Positions 1 through 8,445 of a stretch of 64,000 bases of DNA are shown one piece after another. Location: contig NZ_CP062005.1 in assembly GCF_014840935.1 (NCBI RefSeq), forward strand, positions 1,550,001-1,614,000, in the 5' to 3' direction. Every line of letters begins with the position of its first letter. The first letter of the stretch is position 1. Both the position numbers and the translations under genes were made by a program. Below the pieces are notes generated by a model. That model made no database searches and was not told the origin of the DNA. It saw only the letters and a program-made list of their open reading frames with translations. Origin of the DNA: Halomonas sp. YLGW01. GTDB taxonomy: Bacteria; Pseudomonadota; Gammaproteobacteria; Pseudomonadales; Halomonadaceae.

Positions 1-1128
1 CACCATCGGCACGTGCTTGTAGGCGGCGGCATGATAGAGCGTCTGCACACCAAAGCTGCGCATGGTAAGCGTGAGGCGTGGCCGGTGCTGGACGGATACC
101 AGCAGTGCCTTGATGGAAATATCGAGATGATGGCGTTCAGCGAGTGCCTTGATTTCTTGCTCCACCCGGTAAAGGGCATACTCACAGACGTCCAGCAGTA
201 GAAGCTGGCGTGGCTGCTGTAGAAGAATCTGCCGGCTCAGCTCGGAACCTATCGAGCCGCCTGCTCCAGTCACCATTACAACCTTGCCCAAGATATTGGC
301 CTGCATCAGTAACGGCTGCGGTGGCACGGGATCGCGTCCCAGGAGATCTTCGACGGTTACGTTGCGAATGTCGTTGATTCTCGCGCGTCCGGCGACAATG
401 TCGGCCGTACCCGGCACGGTTTGCACGGGGATCATCAGTGGCTCTAGAGCACTCAAGACGGCCCGTCTCCTCGCCCTAGTCGCGCTGGGAATCGCCAATA
501 GAATCCGCTCTACGCCGTAGTCATTGATAAGTTGGCCTACCTTTGCCGGGGAGTACACTTCCAGTCCCTCGACATGAGTGCCATGCATACCTCGCCAGTC
601 ATCCACAAAGGCCACCGGCACATGTTGATCGCTATGTTTCAGTGAATTTACCAAGTGGGCTCCGGCGGCCCCAGCGCCGTATATCACGACACGTGTTCGG
701 TTCTTGATGCTTTCCCTTCTGTAGGCTGCGCGGAGCAGGTAACGGATACCGCCAATACTCACGAATGCCAGCAGGAAAAAGACGACGGAAATGGAGATGG
801 GAGATGGCGTTCCCAGCGCGAAGCTAACGGTGATAAGTGTTACCGTCGTGGCGACCAGTCCTTGCAAAATGGTTTTTAGAGCGCGTTGGTTGATATATCG
901 AATAACCGCGCGATAAAATCCCAGTCTGATAAAGAAGTAGATACTTACTGGAAGTGTGGTAAGAAATGCCAGCCAGATTTCCTTATCCAGTATCTTATCC
1001 CAATGTTCGAATTTAATCAGCATCGCTATCAAGAAGCTAAGCGTCAAGGAGGTAGAATCAACCATTATCTGGATGAGTCGCTTGTAAATACGAGGCAACC
1101 TGAAAATGTAATCAATTGATTTGTACAC
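1..1128 (-). CDS. CapD/WbpM-type nucleotide-sugar dehydratase/epimerase (partial)
   Basis: Reading the minus strand from a GTG at 1128 gives 376 open codons running off the window edge, so the C-terminus is missing. The N-terminus has hydrophobic segments (about residues 25-115), as in membrane-anchored CapD/WbpM proteins. A Rossmann-like segment with VIYGAGAAGAHL follows, and then the second nucleotide-binding motif VTGAGGSIGSEL near residue 290. The last visible residues, HAAAYKHVPMV, are a hallmark of the polysaccharide biosynthesis protein CapD family. These enzymes act on UDP-N-acetyl sugars (4,6-dehydratase or epimerase) for O-antigen or capsule. The GTG is chosen because GAGGG lies 7 bases upstream and a TATAAT box lies about 60 bases upstream. 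The exact substrate cannot be told from sequence. Confidence 0.88.
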   Translation of the reverse strand, partial: MYKSIDYIFRLPRIYKRLIQIMVDSTSLTLSFLIAMLIKFEHWDKILDKEIWLAFLTTLPVSIYFFIRLGFYRAVIRYINQRALKTILQGLVATTVTLITVSFALGTPSPISISVVFFLLAFVSIGGIRYLLRAAYRRESIKNRTRVVIYGAGAAGAHLVNSLKHSDQHVPVAFVDDWRGMHGTHVEGLEVYSPAKVGQLINDYGVERILLAIPSATRARRRAVLSALEPLMIPVQTVPGTADIVAGRARINDIRNVTVEDLLGRDPVPPQPLLMQANILGKVVMVTGAGGSIGSELSRQILLQQPRQLLLLDVCEYALYRVEQEIKALAERHHLDISIKALLVSVQHRPRLTLTMRSFGVQTLYHAAAYKHVPMV

Positions 1129-1633
1129 TGTTGCACCCTCATCCCTGTATTTTGTGCGACTATTGTTTCTTATTAAAGCGCATCGATTATAGTTATTGTA
1201 TGAAATGTTTCTTTGCATTCAGCTTATAAAATACCGTCAGGCTTTATGTTGATGCATGGTGCTTACGCTTATTGTTACTTTCTGTTTCATTGTGATTTTG
1301 TGTTTCTTTATGATAATGGTCGTAAGGGGGCTTACCAAGATGATTTTTCTAGTCTGTTGATGACTGAAGGGATATGCATAAGCATTAGTTCTTTAATTTT
1401 TTTTGAGTAATGTTTTCTGTCATTCCTTTGCTTTCTATTAGTTCCTTGTTGCTATATTAGAGGTTTAATGCTCACTTATCTTTGCCGGCTTTCCGTTTTT
1501 TTAATACATTTGATGTGGGTGGTTAGGCGAGCGAATGATTGGCGGAGGTCATCTTGAGCGTTTCTAATTGGACTCAACCACGCTTATCATGAATTATCAG
1601 GACGCCCTTCAGGCTCCTCATCAGGGAATTGAT
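1129..1633. other. AT-rich divergent intergenic region
   Basis: About 500 bases separate the minus-strand CapD-type gene from the plus-strand epimerase. The stretch is visibly AT-rich with long T runs, while flanking genes are GC-rich. The only open frame (1213-1410) begins with TTG, has no ribosome site and resembles no family, so I do not call it. The region probably carries divergent promoters. I looked for a JUMPstart/ops element of the kind found before polysaccharide operons and did not find one. Confidence 0.6.
1186..1191 (-). promoter_or_regulatory. Probable -10 box of the CapD-type gene
   Basis: The minus strand reads TATAAT here, 57 bases upstream of the GTG at 1128, inside AT-rich DNA. 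No good -35 hexamer is visible at 16-18 bases. It is a candidate promoter by consensus match only. Confidence 0.4.
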
Positions 1634-2641
1634 ATGAAGTTCTTGATTACGGGTATGGCAGGTTTCATCGGCTATTCAGTAGCTAAGCGGCTGGCCGGGA
1701 AAGGGCATCTGATTGTCGGGGTCGATAACCTCAATGATTACTATGATGTGTCGCTCAAGCAGGCACGGCTGGATGTCCTGTCGGAGTATGAGGATATCCT
1801 CTTCGTCAGACTGGATCTCTGTGATAGGGAGGGCATGACGCGACTGTTTTCAGAGCATAGCTTTGACAGGGTCATTCATCTCGCCGCTCAGGCGGGGGTG
1901 CGCTATTCACTGGATAATCCCTATGCCTATATCGATGCCAACCTGATGGGGTATCTCAATGTGCTTGAGTGCTCCCGGCATCATGGGGTGGGGCACCTCA
2001 TTTATGCGTCATCCAGCTCAGTCTATGGCATGAACGAAACGGTCCCTTTTTCTACCCGGGACAATGTTGACCATCCGGTCAGCCTCTATGCGGCAACCAA
2101 AAAGGCCAACGAGCTGATGGCCCATACCTACTCTCACCTATATGACTTGCCTACCACGGGCTTACGGTTCTTCACGGTCTATGGGCCATGGGGACGACCA
2201 GACATGGCGATGTTCATGTTCACCAAAGCGATCCTGGAAGGGCGGTCCATTGATGTCTACAACCATGGTGATATGTCACGCGACTTCACCTACATCGATG
2301 ATATCGTCGAGAGCATCATGCGCATTGTCAAGGTTGTGCCCCAGCGCGATAGTGCCTGGCATCCTACTCAAGCCAGTCCGGAGAGCAGCAGTGCTCCATA
2401 TGCCCTTTATAACATCGGGCATGGAAACCCCGTCAGGCTGATGGACTTCATCCATGCGCTAGAAGAGGCGATCGGCAAGCGAGCCGCATGCAATTATCTT
2501 CCCATGCAGCCTGGTGATGTGCCGCATACCTATGCCGACACCGAGGCGCTCAACAAGGTGATCGATTATCAACCACGAGTAGGGGTCTGCGAGGGAGTCA
2601 AGCGATTTGTCGCTTGGTATCGCGAATATCATCGAGTGTGA
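1634..2641 (+). CDS. UDP-glucuronate 4-epimerase-like NAD-dependent epimerase
   Basis: A 335-residue extended short-chain dehydrogenase. It has the NAD-binding motif GMAGFIG at residues 7-13, a Ser-rich active-site segment ASSSSVYG near 125-132, the catalytic YxxxK pair at Tyr152/Lys156 and the segment FTVYGPWGRPDMAMF. This set is typical of the CapI/UDP-glucuronate epimerases that make UDP-galacturonate for LPS or capsule. The ATG at 1634 is preferred over the upstream in-frame codon at 1568 because AGGGA precedes it and the family starts right before the Rossmann strand (MKFLITG). UDP-glucose dehydrogenase at 4193 would supply its substrate, which supports the assignment. UDP-glucose or UDP-GlcNAc as substrate cannot be fully excluded. 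Confidence 0.88.
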   Translation: MKFLITGMAGFIGYSVAKRLAGKGHLIVGVDNLNDYYDVSLKQARLDVLSEYEDILFVRLDLCDREGMTRLFSEHSFDRVIHLAAQAGVRYSLDNPYAYIDANLMGYLNVLECSRHHGVGHLIYASSSSVYGMNETVPFSTRDNVDHPVSLYAATKKANELMAHTYSHLYDLPTTGLRFFTVYGPWGRPDMAMFMFTKAILEGRSIDVYNHGDMSRDFTYIDDIVESIMRIVKVVPQRDSAWHPTQASPESSSAPYALYNIGHGNPVRLMDFIHALEEAIGKRAACNYLPMQPGDVPHTYADTEALNKVIDYQPRVGVCEGVKRFVAWYREYHRV

Positions 2642-2678
2642 GTTGTGTAATGGCTTATCCTGTTTGTAGGCTAAGTCG

Positions 2679-4031
2679 ATGACTGCGTGGGTGTGGCAAG
2701 GGGTTAATAGCTGGCTGTTGTTTGCTTTCCTGGCGCTGTTGATCGTGGTGCCCATGGGATACGCGCTTGTGCCACTACTGTGTCTGGGCGTGTGTCTCGT
2801 AGCTGTGTCAGATGGCGCTTTGGGAGCAGGCTGGCGAATCTCACGGCTGGACTGGGAAGACGGTTTATGGTGCTTGGCACTGCTGGTTTTTGCTGCCAGC
2901 TGGCTTGGCGATGTCGCCCGGACACTGAAATGGCCGGAATCCGCCACGGGGAATGGCATAGGCATGCCGCTGTGGCCCATTTTGGGCGCTGTTTTGCTGA
3001 TATGGTTACGCTGTCACGGCCCGACCGCGCGGCATTGGTGGCTGGGTCTTTCGAGCGGCGCTTTGGCAGCAGGCTTCATTGCGCTTTTTGAAAGACTGGT
3101 TCTTGCATACTCACGCGCCAGCAATAACATGAATGCTATCCCGTTTGGCAATTTGGCCTTGCTGCTTGGCTTTCTGTCCTGGCTGGCAGCGCTTTGGTGG
3201 ATATATCGGCTACCCCAACCTCGTCGCTCCGATCACCGTTACTACCTTTTGCTATCTGTGGCTGGCGGCATGGCTGGCCTGTTGGCATCGTTGCTATCCG
3301 GTACACGCGGCGGCTGGTTGGCGATGCCATTACTCGCTTTGATGCTCTATGTGGCCTGGCACCAGATGCCCAGAAGAGAACGACCACGGTCGATAGCGCG
3401 ATATGTAGGATGTGGAGCTCTGCTTTTGGCCGTCATGCTAGTGGCTGTTCCTCAAACGGGGGTCAGTCACCGTCTGGTCGCAGCTGTCGCCGACGCGCAA
3501 GAATACTGGCAAGGCGAAGATCGCGATGGATCTGTCGGCCTTCGCTTGGAGATGTGGTTCGGTGGTTTTCAGCTCTTTGCAGAGCGTCCATGGACAGGAT
3601 GGGGAGAGGGTCGTCTGGAAGCCGCTCGAGATGCCTTGGTGGTGCGACATATCCTGCATCCCGGCGTCAGTTACTATGATCAACTGCACAGCGACATTAT
3701 CGATACGGCGGCCCGCAGGGGAGTGCTGGGGCTCTTCAGTTTGGCGATGCTCTATGGAGTGCCTCTGTTCCTTTTCTCCCAACGGCTCAGAGTCTGCTTG
3801 CCTGGTGTGAGGATATTGGCCATAGCGGGCATAATGACGCCTTTGGCGTTCATGGTTTTCGGGCTTACGCAATCCATGCTCCGCGATGTGCACGGCCTGA
3901 GCGGCTACCTCGGCCTCAGCATCGGTTGCTGGGTGATACTGAGGCGCGAAGAGCAGCGTGGTTTGTACCAAGAAGGTGGCCGTTCCTGCCGGTGCTACAT
4001 TGCCGGCGCCCCTGGCGGCGAGCCGCGATGA
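2679..4031 (+). CDS. O-antigen ligase/polymerase-family membrane protein
   Basis: A 450-residue polytopic membrane protein with roughly ten hydrophobic segments. The motifs GNLALLLGFLSW and SGTRGGWLA fit the Wzy_C/WaaL (RfaL) O-antigen ligase family. A large periplasmic loop (about residues 265-345) lies between late membrane segments and contains GWGEGR and HSDIIDTAARRGVLG. That fits the conserved loop with a functional His in WaaL-type ligases. The protein probably transfers or polymerises lipid-linked polysaccharide at the periplasmic face of the inner membrane. It sits between the epimerase and ugd, all co-directional. Ligase and polymerase cannot be separated by sequence alone. The start codon has no strong ribosome site. 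Confidence 0.75.
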   Translation: MTAWVWQGVNSWLLFAFLALLIVVPMGYALVPLLCLGVCLVAVSDGALGAGWRISRLDWEDGLWCLALLVFAASWLGDVARTLKWPESATGNGIGMPLWPILGAVLLIWLRCHGPTARHWWLGLSSGALAAGFIALFERLVLAYSRASNNMNAIPFGNLALLLGFLSWLAALWWIYRLPQPRRSDHRYYLLLSVAGGMAGLLASLLSGTRGGWLAMPLLALMLYVAWHQMPRRERPRSIARYVGCGALLLAVMLVAVPQTGVSHRLVAAVADAQEYWQGEDRDGSVGLRLEMWFGGFQLFAERPWTGWGEGRLEAARDALVVRHILHPGVSYYDQLHSDIIDTAARRGVLGLFSLAMLYGVPLFLFSQRLRVCLPGVRILAIAGIMTPLAFMVFGLTQSMLRDVHGLSGYLGLSIGCWVILRREEQRGLYQEGGRSCRCYIAGAPGGEPR

Positions 4032-4192
4032 GCACGCTCATCACTGCTTTCGGCATGCTAGCGGGCATTCTCCATACCCATTCTGGCCTTGCATGTGTAC
4101 CATTCCTGCCCGAAACGGCATGTGACTGGGCGTAAGCGTTTGAGCGCGGGTCACCAGAGACTTACAGGTTATTTATTGGTAGGAGTAACGAC

Positions 4193-5539
4193 ATGAAGAT
4201 CACCATTTTCGGCACGGGGTACGTGGGGCTGGTCACCGGGACCTGCCTGGCCGATGTGGGGCATGATGTCGTCTGCATGGATGTGGATGCCGACAAGATC
4301 GCCCGCCTGCATGAGGGCGAGATTCCGATTTTCGAGCCGGGGCTGGAAAGCATGGTGACCGCCAATGTGGCGGCGGGGCGGCTGCGCTTCACCACAGACT
4401 CGGCCGAGGCGGTAGCCCATGGGCGGCTGCAATTCATCGCCGTGGGTACGCCACCCGACGAGGACGGCAGCGCCGATCTCAAGTACGTGCTGGCGGTGGC
4501 CAAGACCATCGGCGAGCACATGGACGAGCATAAGGTCATCGTTGACAAGTCCACCGTGCCGGTGGGCACTGCCGATCGCGTGCGTGCCGCCGTCGCCAGC
4601 ACCCTTGCCGAGCGTGGCGTGGAAATCGACTTCGATGTCTGCTCCAACCCGGAATTCCTCAAGGAAGGGGCGGCCATCGAGGACTTCAGTGGCGGCGCCC
4701 GCATCGTGGTCGGCACCGACTCCGAGCGCGTCAAGGCGCTGATGCGCGAGTGCTACAGCCCCTATAACCGCAACCATGAAAAGATGATGTTCATGGACGT
4801 GCGCGCTGCCGAGCTGACCAAGTATGCGGCCAATGCCATGCTAGCGACCAAGATCAGTTTCATGAACGAGATCGCCAATCTGGCCGAGCGCCTGGGCGCC
4901 GACGTCGAACAGGTGCGCCAGGGCATTGGCAGTGATCCGCGCATTGGTTATCACTTCATCTACCCAGGCTGCGGCTACGGCGGCTCATGCTTTCCCAAGG
5001 ACGTCCAGGCGCTGGCACGCACCGCCGGCGAGGTCGACTATCCGGCCGACTTGCTCAATGCCGTCGAGAGTGTCAATCGCCGCCAGAAGAGCACCCTGTT
5101 TGCCAAGCTCAACCAGGCCTTCGATGGTGACCTGTCCGGCAAGACCATCGCCCTGTGGGGGCTGGCCTTCAAGCCCAACACCGATGACATGCGCGATGCG
5201 CCGAGCCGTGATGTCATGGAGGCCCTATGGGCCGCCGGTGCGAGGGTGCAGGCCTATGATCCGGAGGCCATGAAGGAATGTCGCCGGATCTATGGCGAAC
5301 GCGATGACCTGGTACTGGTCGCCGATCGCATCCAGGCGGTGAAGGGTGCCGATGCGCTGGTGATCTGCACCGAGTGGAAGGAATTCCGCATTCTCGACTT
5401 CGATTGGCTGAAGGCGCAACTCGCCATGCCGGTGGTGGTGGATGGGCGCAACCTGTTCTCGCCGAAGGCGGTCAAGGATGCCGGGCTGATGTATTACGCC
5501 GTGGGGCGCGGTGATTCCCTAGCGTCCGCTTCAGCATGA
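4193..5539 (+). CDS. ugd: UDP-glucose 6-dehydrogenase
   Basis: A 448-residue enzyme that oxidises UDP-glucose twice with NAD+ to UDP-glucuronate, the precursor for acidic surface sugars. The N-terminal NAD motif is FGTGYVG (residues 6-12). The catalytic Cys is residue 266 in [14 protein letters not shown]. The C-terminal UDP-binding domain carries [16 protein letters not shown]. Length and motifs match the Ugd/TuaD/RkpK family throughout. A TAGGAG ribosome site precedes the ATG. The next gene overlaps its stop by four bases (ATGA), so the two are translationally coupled. The product would feed the epimerase at 1634. Confidence 0.95.
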   Translation: MKITIFGTGYVGLVTGTCLADVGHDVVCMDVDADKIARLHEGEIPIFEPGLESMVTANVAAGRLRFTTDSAEAVAHGRLQFIAVGTPPDEDGSADLKYVLAVAKTIGEHMDEHKVIVDKSTVPVGTADRVRAAVASTLAERGVEIDFDVCSNPEFLKEGAAIEDFSGGARIVVGTDSERVKALMRECYSPYNRNHEKMMFMDVRAAELTKYAANAMLATKISFMNEIANLAERLGADVEQVRQGIGSDPRIGYHFIYPGCGYGGSCFPKDVQALARTAGEVDYPADLLNAVESVNRRQKSTLFAKLNQAFDGDLSGKTIALWGLAFKPNTDDMRDAPSRDVMEALWAAGARVQAYDPEAMKECRRIYGERDDLVLVADRIQAVKGADALVICTEWKEFRILDFDWLKAQLAMPVVVDGRNLFSPKAVKDAGLMYYAVGRGDSLASASA

Positions 5540-6696
5540 GGGCAGAGGTCATCAGAAGACGCAAGGCGGCGATTGCGATTCGACAGGTGGAAAAGTCCAC
5601 TGGTGCCAGTCGTGTCGCCTTGGCACAAGCGAAGCTCCTGAATGAGCTGGGGTTTGAGGTATCGCTACTGGTCGAGCGGGGCAATGCCGAGGTTATTGCG
5701 GATCATGGTGCCTCGATCGTTAAGATGTGGCGTTGGCCCTTCAAGGGCGCCTTTCGGAGATTCTGGTTCAATCGGCGGGTTCAGGCCTGGCGTCGCCGGC
5801 ATCGTCCGGATGTCTTGCTAAGCCATGGCGACTGTGAAACCTCGGATACCGTCTATGTGCATAACTGCGTTCATTTGGCTGAACACTATATTCGTGGGCG
5901 TAAGCTCCCTGGGGGGCATGAGGTTGCATCGATCCATGATCATGTGCTCGGCGGCGGCAAATTCCGTCAGGTGGTTGTCAACTCTCGTTTGATGGGCAAT
6001 GAGCTGTCGCATCGTTATGGGATTGATCCTGCCAAAATCGAGGTCAGCTATCCGGGGTACGATCCGCACCAGTTCAACGTTCAGCACGCCCGCGCTGAAC
6101 GAGCCCTCAAGCGCCAAGAACTGGGCGTGACCGAGGGTGAAAAGTTAATCGGTCTCGTTACGTCGGGGAACTTCGCCAAGCGCAACGTCGCCGGCTTCAT
6201 CGAGATGGCAGCCGAACTACAGCGCCGGTATCCGGGACGTTACCGCTTCTTGGTGGTTGGAAAAGACAAGTCGACCAAATATCAGCAGCAGGCACTCGAT
6301 TCGGGGGTCGCCGACCGTTTCGTCTGGCGCTCGATGGTGCCTGACGTAGAGACTGTCTTTGGCTCACTAGATCTGTTCGTCCTGCCCGCCCACATTGAAG
6401 AGTTTGGTTTGGTAGTGGCGGAGGCTATGGCTTGCGGGACCCGCGTACTGGTTTCTGATCGTGTCGGAGCTTCTGAGTTGCTGAAAGATAACCATCCCGA
6501 TCTAGTGATGCAGCATGAAGCGGACTGTGATGATTGGGCAACGAGGATTGCGTCCTTGGTCGACAGTGAAGACCTATCCAATGGGGATGTACTTGCCAGC
6601 TATGTTCAACAATTCTCCTATCTAGCACAACGAGAAAAACTAAGGGCCAGCCTGCAACGCTTGGCTACCGAGGGAAACAACAATACCGATTACTAA
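5536..6696 (+). CDS. Family-4-type glycosyltransferase (GT-B fold), likely LPS/polysaccharide
   Basis: A 386-residue glycosyltransferase overlapping the ugd stop codon. The C-terminal half has the typical donor-binding domain: [11 protein letters not shown], a VVGKDK strand, and the E-x7-E segment [18 protein letters not shown] that contacts the nucleotide-sugar diphosphate. The N-terminal half carries an acceptor-side Rossmann domain ([20 protein letters not shown]). The layout resembles cytoplasmic LPS core enzymes of the WaaG type. Donor and acceptor sugars cannot be read from sequence. Coupling with ugd makes a uronate or hexose transfer in surface polysaccharide assembly likely. It appears to be the last gene of this polysaccharide run. 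Confidence 0.85.
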   Translation: MRAEVIRRRKAAIAIRQVEKSTGASRVALAQAKLLNELGFEVSLLVERGNAEVIADHGASIVKMWRWPFKGAFRRFWFNRRVQAWRRRHRPDVLLSHGDCETSDTVYVHNCVHLAEHYIRGRKLPGGHEVASIHDHVLGGGKFRQVVVNSRLMGNELSHRYGIDPAKIEVSYPGYDPHQFNVQHARAERALKRQELGVTEGEKLIGLVTSGNFAKRNVAGFIEMAAELQRRYPGRYRFLVVGKDKSTKYQQQALDSGVADRFVWRSMVPDVETVFGSLDLFVLPAHIEEFGLVVAEAMACGTRVLVSDRVGASELLKDNHPDLVMQHEADCDDWATRIASLVDSEDLSNGDVLASYVQQFSYLAQREKLRASLQRLATEGNNNTDY

Positions 6697-6734
6697 GCCC
6701 TGGCTGGGGAGGTTCTGCTGGCTGGGCTTTTGCA
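6692..6734 (+). terminator. Possible terminator after the glycosyltransferase
   Basis: Just after the stop codon, AAGCCC pairs with GGGCTT across a 23-base loop, followed by TTTTGC. The stem is only 6 bp and the loop is long, so this is a weak terminator candidate. Confidence 0.35.
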
Positions 6735-6785
6735 AGTAAAAGAAAATGCTGGCGAATTGATCCCTTTTCGCCGCCTTGTGCGGAA

Positions 6786-6827
6786 GCTTTCAGTGCATGA
6801 TGGTATAAACCTCATTGCACTGAAAGC
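6786..6827. repeat. 12-bp perfect inverted repeat before the small membrane gene
   Basis: GCTTTCAGTGCA (6786-6797) is repeated inverted at 6816-6827 with an 18-base gap containing TATAAAC. It lies 12 bases before the ATG at 6840. It could be an operator, an attenuator hairpin or the leader of the downstream gene. The stem is not followed by a T run. Confidence 0.6.
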
Positions 6828-6839
6828 CTCCCAACTGCC

Positions 6840-7204
6840 ATGTCCGAGATGCGTTCAACCGCTTTACCTGCGGCCAGATCCCCCAAGCTGTTAAGACGCC
6901 AGATGATCGTCAGCAACCGTTTCCTAGGGCTCCATCAGCTAGTGCTGGGAGCGATCCTATCTCCTCTATCGTGTGGGGAACGCAGGCGCTCCAGAATCAG
7001 TCCTGGCAATGGTGGTGGATACCGCTGGCCATTGCAGCCGGTTGGGGGCTGGTTGAGCTGCTCTTCTTGCCGAGACGGCTAGCGATCCATCGCCTGGCCG
7101 TGAAGGAAAGCCGTGACGAAGTCACCTATCTGGCCCTGAAGCATGGCGTGGCACTTCAGGAGATCAGGCTCACCGACAAGGAAGTCGAGGGTAAGCCTGA
7201 TTAG
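6840..7204 (+). pseudogene. Small membrane protein gene, probably frameshifted
   Basis: Two overlapping frames look like halves of one gene. From the ATG at 6840 the first frame reads a basic N-terminus and then SNRFLGLHQLVLGAILS, a plausible membrane entry, but soon becomes low-complexity (GERRRSR). The second frame, open from about 6965, continues as SIVWGTQALQNQSW, a hydrophobic segment (WWWIPLAIAAGWGLVELLF) and a charged tail ending at 7204. Joining them near 6955-6970 by restoring one base gives a protein of about 120 residues with two hydrophobic stretches. Alternatively a 77-residue protein could start at the GTG at 6971, but no ribosome site precedes it. I do not recognise the family. 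Confidence 0.45.
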
Positions 7205-7206
7205 GG

Positions 7207-7620
7207 CTATTCGACCACATTCACCGTGATGGTGGAGGACCAGTCGGGGCCATAGGAGCGGTGCTCGCCATCGGCGAACTGAAGCGTCAGCGTGTGTTCG
7301 CCCGGTGACAGGCTGAGCTCGTGACTGGTCTGACCGCCGCCGAAGTGGATATGGGCATCGTCGGCGGGAATCACCTCTCCCTTGGCCACCGGCCCTGCGT
7401 CAATGATCAGGTGATGGTGGCCGGTACTCTCCTCGATGGTGCCCGCGGGCTGCACATGCATGCCCATCACCTCCATTTCCACCTGTATCGGGTTTGATAC
7501 TTCAGCACCGTCCTCAGGGCTTGCAAACCCGACGCCCTCCATGGCGATTGCCGGTACGGCCAGCATCGTCAGTGCCAGTGCAGCCAGCCAGCGGCCGCAT
7601 CTTTGGTTCAGTGTCTTCAT
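7207..7620 (-). CDS. DUF4399 secreted protein
   Basis: A 137-residue protein with a clear signal peptide (basic start, then LAALALTMLAVPAIA, cleavage before about residue 26). The mature part shows DUF4399 features: FASPEDGAEVSNP, a GxHHHLIID segment with a His cluster, an ADDAHIHFGGGQT segment and SPGEHTLTLQFADG. The fold is probably a small periplasmic beta-sandwich. The His-rich motifs suggest metal contact but no function is known to me. The ATG at 7620 is chosen over the longer open frame because the signal peptide starts there and GGGGG lies about 8 bases upstream. It ends two bases after the small membrane gene on the opposite strand, so the two are convergent. Confidence 0.85.
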   Translation of the reverse strand: MKTLNQRCGRWLAALALTMLAVPAIAMEGVGFASPEDGAEVSNPIQVEMEVMGMHVQPAGTIEESTGHHHLIIDAGPVAKGEVIPADDAHIHFGGGQTSHELSLSPGEHTLTLQFADGEHRSYGPDWSSTITVNVVE

Positions 7621-7661
7621 CTCGGCATCCCCCAGCGTGTCATGGTCCAGCACAGCATGAT

Positions 7662-7694
7662 GGCATCTTGCTGGTTGAGACACAGCAAGATGCC
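7662..7694. repeat. 12-bp perfect inverted repeat upstream of the DUF4399 gene
   Basis: GGCATCTTGCTG at 7662-7673 is repeated inverted at 7683-7694 with a 9-base loop, 42 bases upstream of the ATG at 7620. No T run follows on the minus strand. It is either a leader hairpin or an operator. Confidence 0.6.
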
Positions 7695-7774
7695 TGCCTG
7701 CACTCAGCGTAGCCGTTTTATGCTGCACCGTTCAGTCCTCGTTCAGCCCCAGAAGGCAGGGAGAGGCCGCTGGC

Positions 7775-7788
7775 TTATTCATGAATAA
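7775..7788. repeat. 14-bp perfect palindrome TTATTCATGAATAA
   Basis: A perfect palindrome between the thiE stop (7804) and the DUF4399 upstream region. It could be an operator for the DUF4399 gene. There is no other support. Confidence 0.4.
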
Positions 7789-7803
7789 CCCTTGTCGGGC
7801 GCC

Positions 7804-8445
7804 TCAGCGATCGGCTTGGCCGAATGCAGTGGCGGCGGCTTGCGGATCTGCTTGACCGCAGATCGCAGAGATGACCGCCAGTCCATCGGCGCCTGCTTGC
7901 CTGACGGCCTTCACGTGATCTGCGTTCAAGCCGCCGATGGCCACCGTGGGCAACACACTGGCCGTCGCCAGGGCGGCGAGCCCCTCCATTCCGAGTGGCG
8001 GTGCATGATCCTGCTTGGTCGAGGTGGCGAATACCGGGCCCAGGCCAAGGTAATCGAGCGGCTCGGGATCCAGAGTTGCAAGCTGAGTGCAGTTTTCGAC
8101 CGACAGCCCCAGAATGGCTCGAGGGCCCAGGCACCGACGCGCCTCGGCCACGTCACCGTCTCCCTGGCCGATATGTAGGCCATCTGCCTTGGCGGCGAGG
8201 GCAACTTCCAGGCGGTCGTTGATGATCAAGGGGACACCAGTACCCTGAAGCGCTGTCATCAGTGTGCGGGCCTGGGCGGTGAGCTCGGTATCGGTGGCGG
8301 TCTTGTCACGCAGCTGAATCATCGTGACCCCGCCACGTACGGCGCCAAGCACGGTGTCGATGAGCCCTGCCTGGGCGCATAGCTCGGCATCGGTGACCAG
8401 GTAAAGGGACAAGTCGAATGCCTTCGATGGATGATGATTAGACAT
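7804..8445 (-). CDS. thiE: Thiamine-phosphate synthase
   Basis: A 213-residue TIM-barrel enzyme that joins HMP-pyrophosphate and thiazole phosphate to thiamine phosphate. Visible family motifs are YLVTDAE at the start, VTMIQLRDK (substrate phosphate/metal region), LIINDRLEVALAAKADGLHIGQGD, GLSVEN, DYLGLGPVFATSTK and VAIGGLNADHV. The open frame extends upstream to 8616, but the ATG at 8445 is preferred. It has GGAGAT upstream and starts just before the first beta strand, as in the family. It overlaps the end of thiM by 8 bases, so the two are one transcript under the TPP riboswitch. Confidence 0.95.
   Translation of the reverse strand: MSNHHPSKAFDLSLYLVTDAELCAQAGLIDTVLGAVRGGVTMIQLRDKTATDTELTAQARTLMTALQGTGVPLIINDRLEVALAAKADGLHIGQGDGDVAEARRCLGPRAILGLSVENCTQLATLDPEPLDYLGLGPVFATSTKQDHAPPLGMEGLAALATASVLPTVAIGGLNADHVKAVRQAGADGLAVISAICGQADPQAAATAFGQADR

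Noticed and set aside
1213-1410. A 65-residue open frame in the AT-rich region
   Set aside because: TTG start, no ribosome site, low-complexity hydrophobic content.
1500-1633. JUMPstart/ops element before the polysaccharide genes
   Set aside because: GGCGGAGGTC near 1541 only loosely resembles ops and lacks the rest of the motif.
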